NCBI GenBank assembly: GCA_023101725.1
Contig: JALJCO010003962.1
Span: 355,001 to 419,000, forward strand
Length of the DNA: 64,000 bases
Origin: Atherinomorus stipes
Taxonomy: Eukaryota; Chordata; Actinopteri; Atheriniformes; Atherinidae
Reading direction: 5' to 3'
Part shown: one piece after another, positions 10,728-24,051 of the stretch
Position numbering within the stretch: the first letter of the stretch is position 1
Layout of the letters: each line of letters starts with the position of its first letter
The notes under the pieces: generated by a model
Database searches by the model: none
Seen by the model: only the letters and a program-made list of their open reading frames with translations
What the model was told of the DNA's origin: nothing
Translations under genes and position numbers: made by a program

Positions 10728-11850
10728 TAGATGTCTGCAGGAGACGGACCATCCCACACATCCGTCAATTGAACTCTTCTTGTTTTCAGGCTACAAAAAC
10801 CAGGAAGTGCACAACTGGGTGAGATTAAACCAATTTCATCTGGTGTGCCAGTTAGGACTTTATTTTTTTTAAGCCCACAGCCATTCATTTGGTCAAGAAT
10901 GGTGACTGTAAACTAAACCTAACATGTTGGTATAAACTGGTTGGTATAACTTCTTGTATAATGATAATTGTCTCTGTAAAATCAGAATGTCTTGCTGGTA
11001 TTTTTGAGGTCCCTTCCATACTAAATTCTTCAATCCGTATTCCCTATCATCTTAAAAGAACCACCTCAGTTCAACTTAACAGAGAAATGACATCACAGTG
11101 TCTTATAATCAGGTGGGAAATCCAGCTGCCATAAAGTAAAAATCCTGCCATGTTTTTGAATCTGCCTGTACATTCAGAACAGGTGTTTTCATAAACAAGC
11201 TCATACCTGCAGAGGAGATGTGCTAATTAAATTCAGCTAGTTTAGTGATTGGTTGGAACAACTGCTGGGCCAGGATTTTTACTTTCTGGATCAGGGATTT
11301 CCACCTCTCTATGCTCAGTGATGTGATGCTGAGTACACAGTTAAAAAAGTTACCATAGTTACATGCAGGGTTTACTGGTGCTACAGAAATAGTTTGATCT
11401 GGCCATTTAATTGGACTACTGTGGAAATTGAAAAAAAAAAAAAAAAAAAAAAACGAGCTGGAGGCAATTTCTCTTCGACAATGCACTTGCGTGTCATTTC
11501 TTTTACCGTTGCTGAAAAGAACCACAACACAACACCTCATGTGGCATAGCCCGTGGGAACTACTAACTATGCTTGGGAAACCCTGTGTTTAAAGACACAG
11601 TAACTCTAGTTGGTAGACACAGTTTTAAGTGCAGTGGAACGGCACACAAAGGAAGATTAGTCTGATCAGTGATCACAACTGTCCCTGGTGAATTATGTAT
11701 GTATAGTCCACTACACCACCATCCTTGTGTCAGTGTACTTGCATAGGAGGGTAATTGAGTTGTTCACCGAAGTATACCCAACACTATGAAGCTGTCTAAT
11801 ACATGTTCAAAGTGTTCTTCTGCATCCAACTTTCTCTTTGGGGGATCATC
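10728..11850. other. No gene recognised
   Basis: Contains a 23-base A run near 11430. No domain or splice-supported exon was found. Confidence 0.5.
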
Positions 11851-11887
11851 AAGAATAGTCACCTTTACGGTAAAGGTGACTATTCTT
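11851..11887. repeat. Perfect 37-base palindrome
   Basis: AAGAATAGTCACCTTTAC, one G, then the exact reverse complement. Eighteen-base perfect arms with a one-base centre would form a cruciform or long hairpin. No known element boundary adjoins it. Confidence 0.85.
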
Positions 11888-13218
11888 ACATGCATCATGA
11901 TGGTTCAAATCCGCACCTGACAAAAGTGCCACTTTTAACTTGAAAGTGCATCAGCACATTAAACAAACTTTATATAAGCTTTTCATGTAAATCTTTTACA
12001 TCGGTGTCTTTTAATGGTTTTTACATAACTCTGCTTAAATCCTACTGTTGTCCCTGTGACCTTAATTGTTGTAGTTTTCTGCTGCACTTTATATTACTTT
12101 TTTATATTTTTATCAAACAACCCTTATTTGAACCTGGCATCACTCCAAATGACTTTGCCATTAGATTCTCAGAAAAAAAAACATGAAACTTAAATCTTGT
12201 AAATCTTATGAGATGAAAGCTATGAGTGATGCAGGTATTCCCAGTTGTGGAGTATCATCTTATAGATCAGTTTGACTCCTGTGAACCTGTGGTGGACGTG
12301 GCTTGCTGTTGCCCCTGTGGAGGAAAGCCAGCATTGGTCCCAAGCCCACCCCTCCCTGTCACCCCTCTCAGCCATCTCTGCCTTTGCCCTTTCCTTTGTC
12401 GAGCCAAAAACAGACACCAGCCACAGGTGGTCTCTGTGCTTTATTGGTTCTGACACACATGTCTTGCCCTAAGAGCTTAGAGAGACAATTAAAAATTCAT
12501 TAGGACAGTGAAACCGGAGAGGATAAAAAATAAATAGGACAAACAACAATACATAACCTTGCTGAGGCCCCAAAGTTCCCTGACCTATCATCTTTGTCTC
12601 TTGCTGGTGGCATTTTTGTACACGTGTTTGTGTGGGTTTTGTTGTGGTGTGACCACAGATGTGTTTCCCTAACACCGAAAACAAGCTGCTGCCTTGAAAT
12701 TCACACAAGGAAAAAAAAAAAAATCATTGATCGAACCAAGATACCTTAATCTTTCTATAACACATTGAAGAACTGAGATTGACAAGAAGTGTGCACTGAC
12801 GAGAAGGATGTTTTGAGCTCTAAAGTTTGCAGCTGCTTCTGTCTTTAACTGGTTCGTTTTTTTCTCTCTCTCAAGGCAACTGGTCAGCCGTCTGAGTCAT
12901 GCATACTATCCCCAGACGTGACTGAATTTAAATGATTCTGACTAACAAATAACCATCAGCGACATTTTTGTTTACTTGCAAATTAGTCTTTCTGTTCTGC
13001 GTATTTGCTGATACTTCCTAAGCAACAAAACAAATTCAGCACTTTTTATTTTATTGTGAGCTATTACATACGTATGACACTGTGTATACGTGTACTTCAT
13101 CTCCATCCCCGCAAACATATTCAGACTGAGCCATCTTTCTTTTCTTTCCTTTTGTTTCATAAAAATAATCATAATGAAACGTGTCCCTCTAATGCCTCTT
13201 TGAGAGCCCCCTTGGAGG
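11888..13218. other. No gene recognised
   Basis: The overlapping frames at 12220-12503 are open on both strands because of composition and show no domain or splice signals. Confidence 0.45.
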
Positions 13219-13274
13219 CCCCCTTGTAAGCTTGATATAACAATATCCCCCTTGTAAGCTTGATATAACAATAT
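13219..13274. repeat. Perfect 28-bp tandem duplication
   Basis: Two identical copies (13219-13246 and 13247-13274) starting CCCCCTTGTAAGCTTGATAT. The absence of differences suggests recent slippage or an assembly duplication. A short (TAG)n run follows at about 13301-13329. Confidence 0.9.
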
Positions 13275-13427
13275 AGCAGTTGTATAAATACACAAATGAC
13301 AGTAGTAGTAGTAGTAGTGGTAGGAGTAGGCCGGTAACCACCATATTTGCAAATAGACTCACCTTCTACTGACTGTTATCATTAGCCTGTTTGTTTAGAG
13401 TCAGAGTTCAGAATCTGTCAGAGTTAA

Positions 13428-14203
13428 AGGGGAAACTCAGTAACTTTTTTACCTCAATAAATGCTTTTCGGAATCCCCTCGGGGCTAAACAAAGTGTTTA
13501 CGGAGCGATTCAATGTTTTCCCCCCCTCCCGCCGGGGCCTCTGGCCTGCGAGCAGCTAAATACAACTTTGCCTGCGCCGACCCGCGCAGAACTTGCGACA
13601 ACAGAAACCGCCGTACGGTTCTCAGGTCCCCTATCTACCGAGCTGCTTCCAGCTCTGATTTGAACCAGACTACCAGCGCTAATTCGAAGAAAACATTTCT
13701 TTAGCTTCACACCACCTAAACACGGCTCCTGGCTCTCATAACCAACTCTTTGCTGGACCAGAGTGATTCACGTAGCTTGCGCTGCCTGGGCGCCGGGTGA
13801 AGCATCACTGCTTCAGGCTCAATAATCACTTGTCACGTCCGCAAAAAGTAAATAAAAGTTCGTATTCTTACCTGCTACCCGCCAACACCAGAGAAAAATA
13901 TAATCCACGGCATATTTACCCGCAAATCGCGGGTAAAACGTCCCGTTTCAGAAGATAGAGGTCTTTGCTTTGAGCAGAGGGAGACGTGGTGCTGCTACCA
14001 ACGCAGCAAAGTAGCATCAACAAGCTAGAAAAAGCTTAGAAATATATCCAGGGATCAAAATAGAAGAAAGACAGGTAGAGAAGCCGTCTGTGTGCTGTGG
14101 GGGTGTAAGGGGGGCGGGGGGGGGGGGGGGGGGGCTGGGGTTGAACACGACAGTGAAAGGACGCCACTAGGGGAGCCCCGAGCTGAAGTTACTGAGTTCT
14201 GCT
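13428..14203. mobile_element. TTAA-flanked MITE, 776 bp (Kolobok or piggyBac type)
   Basis: Flanked on both sides by TTAA (13424-13427 and 14204-14207). Ends are AGGGGAAACTCAGTAACTT on the left and, reading inward from the right, AGCAGAACTCAGTAACTT. TTAA target duplication is the mark of piggyBac and Kolobok transposons. There is no transposase. Near the right end is a G run of about 18-20 bases (14116-14134), difficult to sequence accurately. Confidence 0.7.
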
Positions 14204-14207
14204 TTAA

Positions 14208-15160
14208 AAATCCCAAACACAACAATAAATATCAACATGTTTGAATTTTGCCACATAATCAGAAATCAGGCAGAATATGAGGTTAAAATACAAAAAAATT
14301 CTGAGTTTGTTTGGAGAGCAAATTTTCTTTTTACTTGATATGTAAAGGCATGTGCACTTGCTAGAGTTTGTGCACCACAAATGTAAAAGCCAGTGCGGGC
14401 AAACAAAACCTGAAATCTCCATCGGAGGGAGTGTGGGTTTGCACCACTGTGTAAGTGACTGCCACGGAACTGCTTATGATTTACTTAAAAGTAAAATATT
14501 TCTTACGATCAAAATGAATTTCTTTAAAGGTGTCATAACCTGCTGTTTTACATACACAATCCTTCTTAAATTATCTTCAAATGAATTTTTAATTCTAGTG
14601 GGTGGGATGAAAATTTAATGAGCTCATTTTAACCTCTTTTTATCCCCAACTATTGTTTGTCGCGAGAATACGTACCAGAGTTAGACCTGTCTGTAAGCGC
14701 GTTCACGAGGCAAACGTCAAAGCCAAAACAAAGTTTTATCAGGACAGAGCAGGTGAAGGAAAATGATGTCCCAACAGAGAAAAACGTGATAAAAATGTAA
14801 CGGTGCGGTTGATAGAGAGGATCCGCGGAGTAAAAGGGCTGGACTCTGATGAATATAAGGAGCGGACGTCTGACGTGAAGTTAACCAAAAAGTGTTAGCT
14901 TTTGTAGCTACATTAGCAGCTTGTCCGCTCGTCTACCACCGTTTACTGGTCTCTTACACAAAAGATAATAAGTTACACAAGCAGCAACACTTGCCGACTG
15001 CACATCCTCACTGATAAATATAATCCACTGCTCCCTGGTAGTGTTGTCCCTCCTGTTAAAGCACTGAAAACTACTGAACTTCTGCCGAGGCAACTCAGCA
15101 TGGCAATCTCCCCCCTCCTCCTCCTCCTTGTCGCCGGCGTCCTTTCTGAAAAAGCTGGTC
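14208..15160. other. No gene recognised, GC-richer repeat-like DNA
   Basis: The second half (from about 14650) is richer in CG than its surroundings and reads like repeat DNA, but I could not define ends. Confidence 0.4.
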
Positions 15161-15346
15161 TACTCCGTGGCAGGTAATCAGCTGCCTTCAGGTGGTGCTA
15201 AAGACGCTAGCTTAGCAGCTCGCTCGCAGCCTCTCTAGTTCACGTCACAACAGCTGATCATAACGACTCCGCGGCAGGTAATCAGCTGCTTTTAGGTGGC
15301 GCTAAAGAGGCTAGTTTAGCAGCTAGCAGCCTCTCTAGTTCACGTC
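15161..15346. repeat. Imperfect tandem duplication of about 85 bp
   Basis: CTCCGTGGCAGGTAATCAGC (15164) recurs as CTCCGCGGCAGGTAATCAGC (15267). Both copies continue through GGTGGTGCTAAAG / GGTGGCGCTAAAG and GCAGCCTCTCTAGTTCACGTC, with a short spacer. Confidence 0.85.
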
Positions 15347-15477
15347 ATCCAGAGAAAGAAATCCAAACCGCGTACTGTGGAGAGCGCGTGCTTGTGGCCG
15401 ATTCTGGTGAGAAGAGAGCGCCTGCACTCAAAGACGAAGTTACTTTCACTTTCCGGAGTTTCTGGCACGTTATGAAT

Positions 15478-15800
15478 GAAATGAAATGAATGAAAAATAC
15501 TTTATTCATCCCCGAAGGAAAATTCAGTATTGTAAAAGCTCACTTTTTTTTTTTTTTTTTTTTTAAAATAAACAAAAAAGTCAGTCAGTCTTGTTCTTTA
15601 GGGTGATGGTTGCTGGCAGGAATGAATTCCTGTATCTCTCCGTCCTACAGCGAACTTGACGCAGCCTCCCACTGAACACACTCTCTTGATTCTTCACCGT
15701 GTTGTGGAGAGGATGAGAAGAGTCCTCCATCATCTTCATCAGCTTGTGCAGCATTCTTTTTTGAACGATCAGCTCCAGCGGCTCCAAATTTTAGCAAATT
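15478..15800 (-). mobile_element. LINE (CR1/Rex1-type) 3' fragment
   Basis: On the minus strand the C-terminal ORF segment reads SSHPLHNTV then CRTERYRNSFLPATI, the characteristic tail of fish CR1/Rex1-clade LINE proteins (SHPLH...RTER.R.SFLP). It ends in an untranslated region with a T/A run and the tail seen on the plus strand as ATGAATGAAATGAAATGAAT at 15474. It is heavily 5'-truncated, as is usual for LINE copies. Confidence 0.65.
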
Positions 15801-15839
15801 TATTATATTATATAATATATATAGGGTCTGAATATATAT

Positions 15840-17330
<1,491 letters not shown>

Positions 17331-17334
17331 TATA

Positions 17335-18554
17335 CACTCACCAGCCACTTTATTAGGTACACCTTGCTATTACCGGGTTGGACCCGTTTTGCCTTCAGAA
17401 CTGCCTTAATCCTTCGTGGCATGGATTCGACAAGGTACTGGAAACATTCCTCAGAGATTTTGCTCCATATTGACATGACATCATCACGCAATTGCTGCAG
17501 ATTTGTCGGCTGCACATCCAAGATGAGAACCTCCTGTTCCACCACATCCCAAAGGTGCTATATTGGATTGAGATCTGGTGACTGTGGAGGGCATTGAAGT
17601 ACAATGAACTCATTGTCATGTTTAAAAAAACAGTCTGAGCTGATTCACGCTTTATGACATGGTGCGTTATCCTGCTGGAAGTAGCCATCAGAGGATTCTA
17701 CACTGTGGTCATAAAGGGATGGACATGGTCAGCAACAATACTCAGGTAGGTTGTGGTGGTTAAACCATGCCACATTGGTACTAAGGGGCCCAAAGTGTGC
17801 CAAAAAAAAAATCTCTCCCATACCATTACACCACCACCACCAACCTGAACCGTTGATACAAGGTAGGATTGATCCATGCTTTAATGTTGTTGACACCAAA
17901 TTTTGAGCCTACCATCCAAATTTTATAGCAGAAATCGAGACTCATCAGACAAGGCAACATTTCTCCATCTTCTATTGTCCAAAGTTGGTGAGTCTGTGTG
18001 AATCGTAGCCTCAGTTTCATGTTCTTAGCTGACAGGAGCGGCACCCGGTGTGGTCTTTTGCTGCTGTAGCCCATCTGCTTCCAGGTTGGATGTGTTGTGC
18101 ATTCAGAGATGCTCTTCTGCATACTTCGTTTGTAACAAGTGGTTATTTGAATTACTGTTGCCTTTCTATCAGCTCAAACCAGTCTGGCATTTGTCCTCTG
18201 ACCTCTGGCATCAACAAGGCATTTGTGCCCACATAACTACTGCTCACTAGATATTTTCTCTTTTTCGGACCATTCTCTGTAAACCGTAGAGATGGTTGTG
18301 CGTGGAAATCCCAGTAGATCAGCAGTTTCTGAAATACTCACATCAGCCCGTCTGGCACCAACAACCATGCCACGTTCAAAGTCACTTAAATCACCTTTCT
18401 TCCCCATTCTGATGCTCAGTTTGAACTGCAGCAGATCGTCTTGACCATGTCTACATGCCTAAAGGCATTGAGTTTCTGCCATGTGATTGGCTGATTAGAA
18501 ATTTGCGTTAACGAGCAGTTGGACAGGTGTACCTAATTAAGTGGCCGGTGGTGT
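17335..18554 (-). mobile_element. Tc1/mariner-like transposon, second of three, reversed
   Basis: Ends are CACTCACCAGCCACTTTATT, then AGGTACACC, on the left and GGTGTACCTAATTAAGTGGC, then CGGTG, on the right, a clear inverted repeat. A TA precedes the left end. On the minus strand the family's conserved pieces can be read: HRVPLLSAKN, QRFRLVVVV and, near the C-terminus, NLQQLRDDVMSIW with SMPRRIKAVLKAK. Frameshifts and stops separate them (for example the Y-L-I-K-W end is open only from about 17545). Length of about 1.22 kb is close to full size, so it is a nearly complete but dead copy. Confidence 0.8.
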
Positions 18555-18567
18555 GTGTGTGTGTGTG

Positions 18568-18630
<63 letters not shown>

Positions 18631-18640
18631 GTATATACTG
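18551..18640. repeat. (GT)n(AT)n compound microsatellite
   Basis: About 22 bases of GT, then about 50 of AT, then ATGTATATGTATATACTGTA, the same ending as the tract at 17222-17330. Confidence 0.9.
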
Positions 18641-19245
18641 TACAGGTACTACCCAAAAAATTAGCATATCTGGAAAAAGTTAGCTTGTATTCCTGTAATT
18701 CAACTTTAAAGGTGCAATTTACATAATGTATAGATAAATAATATGCAAATCAATATATTTCGAGCTTTTATTTGTTTCGATGTCGCTGATTAGGACTTGC
18801 AGCTTAAGAAAACCTCAAATTCAAAAACTCAAAAATTAGAATACTGTGAAAAGCTCCAGTATTGTAGGCTCAGAGTGTCACAGTCTAATCAAATAAGTAA
18901 TCCAAAACATCTGCATAAGTGCCCAGAGCCTTTTAAAAGTCCCTGTCTTGGTTAAGAGGAATTCACAATCATGGGGAAGACTGCTGATCTGACAATTGTG
19001 CAGAAAACCATCATCGACTCCCTGCACAAGGTGGGAAAGACACAAAAAGTGATAGCAAATGAAAGTGGGTGTTCTCTGAGTGCTGTCTCAAAGTACAGTA
19101 GTGGACAGTTAAGTGGAAGGAAGAAGTGTGGAAGAAAACGGAGTACAAGCCGGAGGGCTGACAGCAGCCTGGAGAAGATGTTTAGTGTTATGTCTGTGAT
19201 GACCTGGGGTCCATGTCAGCTGCTGATGTTGGTCCTCTGTGCTTC
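18641..19245 (+). mobile_element. Third Tc1-like remnant, internally deleted
   Basis: The left end has AAAAAATTAGCATATCTGG with an inner repeat AAAAATTAGAATACTGTGAA, as in another teleost Tc1 family. The 18971 frame encodes the N-terminal DNA-binding part: MGKTADLTIVQKTIIDSLHK, then GCSLSAVSKYSSGQLSGRKK and a GRKR motif, so one helix-turn-helix. After codon 70 it jumps to a middle block (in another frame MSAADVGPLCFI) and then loses similarity. The catalytic core and right end are missing. Confidence 0.7.
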
Positions 19246-20420
19246 ATTTCAGTTTTTCCTTCACGTTCTTTCGTTAAAAAGAACAAAGTGAAAAAACAAG
19301 AAGGAAAATATCCTGTTTCATATTGACCTGCTCTTTCCCCCTCATATTTAAAGGTCTATTAAAGTCTACTGAGGTGGTTGGAAGAGCTCCATCTCTGTTC
19401 TAACTTTCCATGTGGTTCTATTGGGTCTCAAGTAACATTTTGCCACTCAAGTGTGACACCCCAACCCAACTCAAGGATATAGTCAGATAGTTGTTTCTAC
19501 ACTAATGGCCATGAATCTGATTGCAACCTTGGGAAAAGGGCTCAATCCACAACCCCTCAAGGCCCAACGGCTCTGTTGCTGACATTCTATACCATGCAAA
19601 TATGTTCAGATTTCTTTATTCATGCCCTGACTGGTCAGAGCTCTTTTGGTAAAATGGAGTGTAATTACTCGGTTGTATTCAGATGATCACTGTCCTTCTT
19701 GATGTTTAAACCTACCCAAACACACTGGAAACACACATGGGGCTTGAACGTAAAGTTATTTTAGGAAGCACTGGGTCAAAAGTGGATGTCCTTGATATTC
19801 TTGTGTGAAGCTCCATCACTGAACCTCTCCAACCTCTGAATGAAGACTTGTTGACTGTTGAATGTCATAAGCATCCTTTTTGTGACAGTTTCATAAAAGT
19901 CCCCCAGGACTGCATTGTTCTATGTCATTTATCATTTGCAAGGGTGAAAAGAAAAGAAAAGTTTGCCTCTCAAGGTGCAACTCAACAGATTAAGGTTTGT
20001 GACAGTTTCAGAACCTTCTATGTGAAACTTTTGGACACCCCATGGCATGATGGTGGGTTTGGGCGAGAGATCATCACAAAGAACTTTAGAGCAATAATGG
20101 ACGACACAACACCAAACAAGGTATCGGCAACCCTGTTATGCAAACATAAGCAGATATTCTACTATTTTACCATACCTTTAAGAGAACATGTGGGGCTTTA
20201 GAAATGCTTTATAGCTTGTGAAGTTTTTGGTTAATAGAAAAGTATTGAAAAACAGAACGTACATAGATGTGATGCTTTTAATTGCCCCTCCAGGTATGCA
20301 TTGGTTGGTTTTACAACAGGAGGCTGTTTTGGATGTTGCCACACTTGCCTGCAGTAAACATCCATAAGTCGCTTTACAAACAGCGGCTGCGTATAAAAAC
20401 GTTTGAACAGTGCATAAAGC
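19246..20420. other. No gene recognised
   Basis: An unmatched 117-codon frame at 19848-20201 has no recognisable motif, no splice support and ordinary composition; I do not call it a gene. Confidence 0.4.
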
Positions 20421-20712
20421 TACAGATGCGGGCATGAAAAAGTTCCCCTTTCTGCCGACTGCCATCCACTTACCAGCAACTTGTCTGCTAATTCAGTCGC
20501 ACAGAAAAATGCCTGTGTGACCAGGGAAAAAGGATTTCAGAACATAAATGAATGCCTGGAACAAGGACGTTTCCACACGCCAGGTTTTGACACTGTGCAT
20601 GATGACGTATTCGCAAGACAAATCGTTCAGCAAGTGATAGAACAGTAATAGTGCACTATTACTGCACCATTTCTGGCAGAAAAAGGAGGAACTTTTTCAT
20701 GCCCAGATCTGT
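20421..20712. mobile_element. 292-bp MITE, probably mariner/Tc1-like
   Basis: The left end TACAGATGCGGGCATGAAAA, then AGTTCCCCTTTCTGCC, pairs with the right end GGCAGAAAAAGGAGGAACTT, then TTTCATGCCCAGATCTGTA, as an inverted repeat of about 36 bases. The termini coincide with TA on both sides, as expected of a TA target duplication. Inside is a 22-base perfect palindrome (20643-20664, CAGTAATAGTG and its complement). Confidence 0.6.
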
Positions 20713-20940
20713 ATCAGTCAATATGAAGTTGTAGGATTTAGGGGACTGATACAGTATGTGTCTATAAAGTGCATAGATATCAGGCTTTTCAGAGAAATAT
20801 AAAAATCATGTGCATATTAAAATATGAAATAGACTGAGTGATTCCCAGGCCCCGCAATTTATTTTCAGTCTTTCCTTTGTGTGGGTGGACCGTCTAAAAG
20901 GAATTGTCCTTTATTAAATAAAGGGGCCGGAAAAGGGAGG

Positions 20941-21105
20941 CAATTTCGATCAAAAAAACCAAAAAAAAAACAGGAAAACGGGATTAATTGGGAAAAAAAA
21001 AAAGTGGAAATAATTAAAATGGAAATGAAAATATTATTAATATAAAAAAATAAAAAAATTTTTAAAAAAAAAAAAAAATATAAAGAAATAATATAAAAAA
21101 AAATT
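20941..21105. other. Degenerate A-rich tract, possible poor consensus
   Basis: About 165 bases of irregular A/T-rich sequence with many homopolymer runs of 7 to 15 A, bounded by odd G/A-rich strings (GGGGCCGGAAAAGGGAGG at 20921). Its irregularity differs from ordinary microsatellites and may reflect low-accuracy long-read consensus. Confidence 0.4.
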
Positions 21106-21570
21106 TGTATGCCTTTCCCCTTCTTTCTTCCTCACATTCTTGTGTTTCCCATTCTTGAACTCTTTCACCCAAGCCAGCAAATGTCAGATCATTTATTTCA
21201 ATGTAACACTGAAGGTCAAGAACACTTTTTGTCACATCACTGATTAAATTAGCTTTTAGCCTCTCACCTTTTCCTTAACCTCTAACCCATCTCAAACTGT
21301 GTAATCAAACTTTACTGTGGAACTGCAAGATTCACACTGTCTTTATCTTTTTCTTTGTCTTACACTCCTCAGATTTAAATTGATAGGTTTCAATTTCTTC
21401 CTCTTATCTGTCTTCAAACTGAATCATTGTTTAGTGGTGGGATTAACAGCAGATTGGACTTCACTCAGCTTCCTGTTCTGCACCCTGTTACTGTAAAGAG
21501 ACTACCTGGCACGGACCACAGCAGGAACAGATATTACAGAGTAAATGACAAAAATGCTGAGGTGTTCTTC
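21106..21570. other. No gene recognised
   Basis: Ordinary AT-rich non-coding sequence. Confidence 0.5.
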
Positions 21571-21574
21571 TTAA

Positions 21575-22356
21575 AGGTACCATGACATCAAATTTCACTT
21601 TTCTGGGGTTTTGGGGGTATAATATGATCTGTTATGCACTGATGAGGCCATGTGAATATCAAAGTTCCTGTTTCTGGTCTGTCAGCTTTGTCTCTCTGTT
21701 CAAAAACGGTTGAATCAGACAGCAGCTTATCATTCTACGTACTGTAGTTCGATCATTCTATGTAACACTAGAGCAATAAGAGCACACTATCAAGCAAACA
21801 GCCCCCCCCCCCTCTCTCCTCCCCCCCCCCCCCCTCTCTCCTTCCACCCTCCACTCCGCTCTCACCCCCCGCCCCTCCCTCGGCTGATTCAACTGCATCA
21901 GTGGAGCTGAGTAGGCTAACTGTTGAGCAGTCAGGTCTGGGTTTTCAAACAAATGCATTTAAAAGAAAACATCTGCAGCAACACCAAGGGAGGCGACCAC
22001 AACCTTGTCATTACCTGTAAGTTTATTTATTTTCTACATGCATTCTTGTCTGATAAACGTAGCTCACTGTCTGAAGTGCCCATGTTGCTAACAGTTAGCC
22101 TTTAGCAAACTCTGACCGCAGCTTGACCTAGTTTCTCTTAATAAGGTTATAGCCAAATAAGGTGTAGCCAACCAAAATTAAGTCAACTTGGTCTCTGGGT
22201 AAAGCTACATATCATTACAGCACCCAACTGTATCACTGAGGAAGGGAGGTCTAGCGTGCCAAAACAATCCCCTGCGACGCAGTGACGTTTTTTTTTCTTT
22301 GGAGTGCAGTAATGTCAACTACATTAACCAGTTTTTACTGCTATGTCATCACTCCT
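21575..22356. mobile_element. TTAA-flanked MITE, 782 bp
   Basis: TTAA lies on both sides (21571-21574 and 22357-22360). The left end AGGTACCATGACATCA and the right end read inward, AGGAGTGATGACATAG, share AGG and ATGACAT. The interior has a C-rich run (21799-21870) and the blocks shared with 2300-2875. The size and TTAA site match the element at 13428, but the terminal sequence differs, so it is a separate family. There is no transposase. Confidence 0.6.
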
Positions 22357-22360
22357 TTAA

Positions 22361-23811
22361 AGCTATGAATATTAAAACAGTGTGCTGAGTGGGTGCTTTA
22401 CTGAACCCCATAAAATTCACAAATGAAATATTCCCAAACACATCTTTTTATTATCAACTCTGATGCAATCATTACTGATAAATTATGCACTACAATTCTG
22501 TACAGTGATTCAAAGTCAGCACAATGATAATCACTTATTTTCTTACACAGAACCAATGATGATTTGGATGTTCCAGACTTCAAACTCTGCCATGGTTGAA
22601 CAGATTTTTAAACTACAAAAGTAACAACAGTTTTTGCTGGAAAATTGTACATGTAAGGTAGTCATTCATTCAGTGAGTTTCATATATGAAATCTTCATAG
22701 ATTGTATTTTTGTGTCAATCATTTAATTCCCTGATGTTAGTCATGGGTCAACATCAACTCTATCACAGCACCCTTTTTGTGAATAGAAAATGCCCTGGCA
22801 TGCACTAGATTGTCAATCAGTGTGGATTAAAAAGAGTAGTAAGACATTTTAGGAAGTAGATTTATTCAGTCTCTTTCTGAGAGCTTGATGAGCAGATTGA
22901 TTTTGGTACAGAAATATGAAGCAGGTGCCAGAGAACAGCAGGTCCAAAGATAATAAAACCCTCATTCCAACTCTAAAGTTCATTTTTTTGTCTTTTCCGC
23001 ACTTTCTTTAATCAAATTAACTGAATAGTTTGTGGTTGTATTCGGATCTTCTACTCATTTTCACTAGATAGAAGACTTGGATGATAGCATTAGCCAGCTG
23101 GTAATGCATTGCAGGCACTACTTGTACGTATGTAGTTGTGCTTTATTATTATGCATCAAATTTTCACAGTATGTCATGAATGGCTGCTGGCAGGGTGGGT
23201 TCACGCCAAATCTAAGGCAATGGACACTACTAAATTGCTGGTTTTTGTATATATAAAAAACCATACAATTGCAATCTGTTAAGAACACATACATAAACTT
23301 AATGATACAAATCTGTGCACACCTTTATTTTTTAATTGTCCTGTATCCACCTACACAAGCACAGGCTGCAGCTGTAACTGAATATTAGTCTTCAATATGC
23401 TAATAATAAATTATACTACCAACAAATTAACAAATGCATAAATTTGTCAAATGGATTTGTCAAAATATAGCAATTGTTTAAAGACCACGATGGATCCACT
23501 TTTGTTGATTGTGTTCAAATATTTCAAAAGCAAACTGCTTCACTGATTATCCCTAACAAATATAAATATTAGAAACTTATATTTCAAGTGTGGGTCCTGT
23601 ACATATATTACAGTTAATATACGAAGTCCTTCGTCTCAAGCAGAAAAAGAGACTAATTGCACAGTTCTATACAGGTCTGAGATGTATTATAAGCTCATTA
23701 GCTATTCTCAATGAGAAAGAATCACGACAACAAAGCAAGCATTAGCAAAAGCTTTAATCAGCTACTTTCTGCACTTTAGTTGTGTCTTGGGGTGTGTCCC
23801 CTTTGAGGTAT
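22361..23811. other. No gene recognised
   Basis: About 1.45 kb of AT-rich sequence with no supported exon or repeat boundary. Confidence 0.5.
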
Positions 23812-23880
23812 GGATTCGTCAGTTGCATACTTAACAGCTTTGCGTCTGTCCAATTTCAAAAGTGAAAGTCTGTGGCTTGA

Positions 23881-24051
23881 AACCCAGAGGTGTGTGGTGT
23901 AGTGGGCAGGTCGCGGTTAGGGTTAAGGAAGGGGTTAGGGTTAGATTTTACCGTGCTCTCAATGGTGTGGTGGGCGTGTCGTGTAGTGACATCAGTACAC
24001 AACACACCCAATTCACGACACACCCACTTCACGACACGCCTCTGGGTTACA
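23881..24051. mobile_element. 171-bp MITE with telomere-like repeat inside
   Basis: Ends AACCCAGAGGTGTGTGGTG and, inward from the right, AACCCAGAGGCGTGTCGTG form inverted repeats of about 26 bases. The interior has GGTTAGGGTT, GGGGTTAGGGTTAG (about 23917-23943), matching the vertebrate telomere unit TTAGGG, and another copy of the GTGTCGTG motif. Confidence 0.6.

Noticed and set aside
12220..12503. Cluster of overlapping ORFs on both strands
   Set aside because: Several frames are open at once, as expected from GC-richer composition; no motif or splice support.
19848..20201. 117-codon ORF
   Set aside because: Longest unexplained frame in its area, but without motif, splice context or biased composition; near the length expected by chance in 64 kb.
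21710..21958. Proline-rich and glycine-rich ORFs
   Set aside because: Translations of the C-rich run in the TTAA-flanked MITE.
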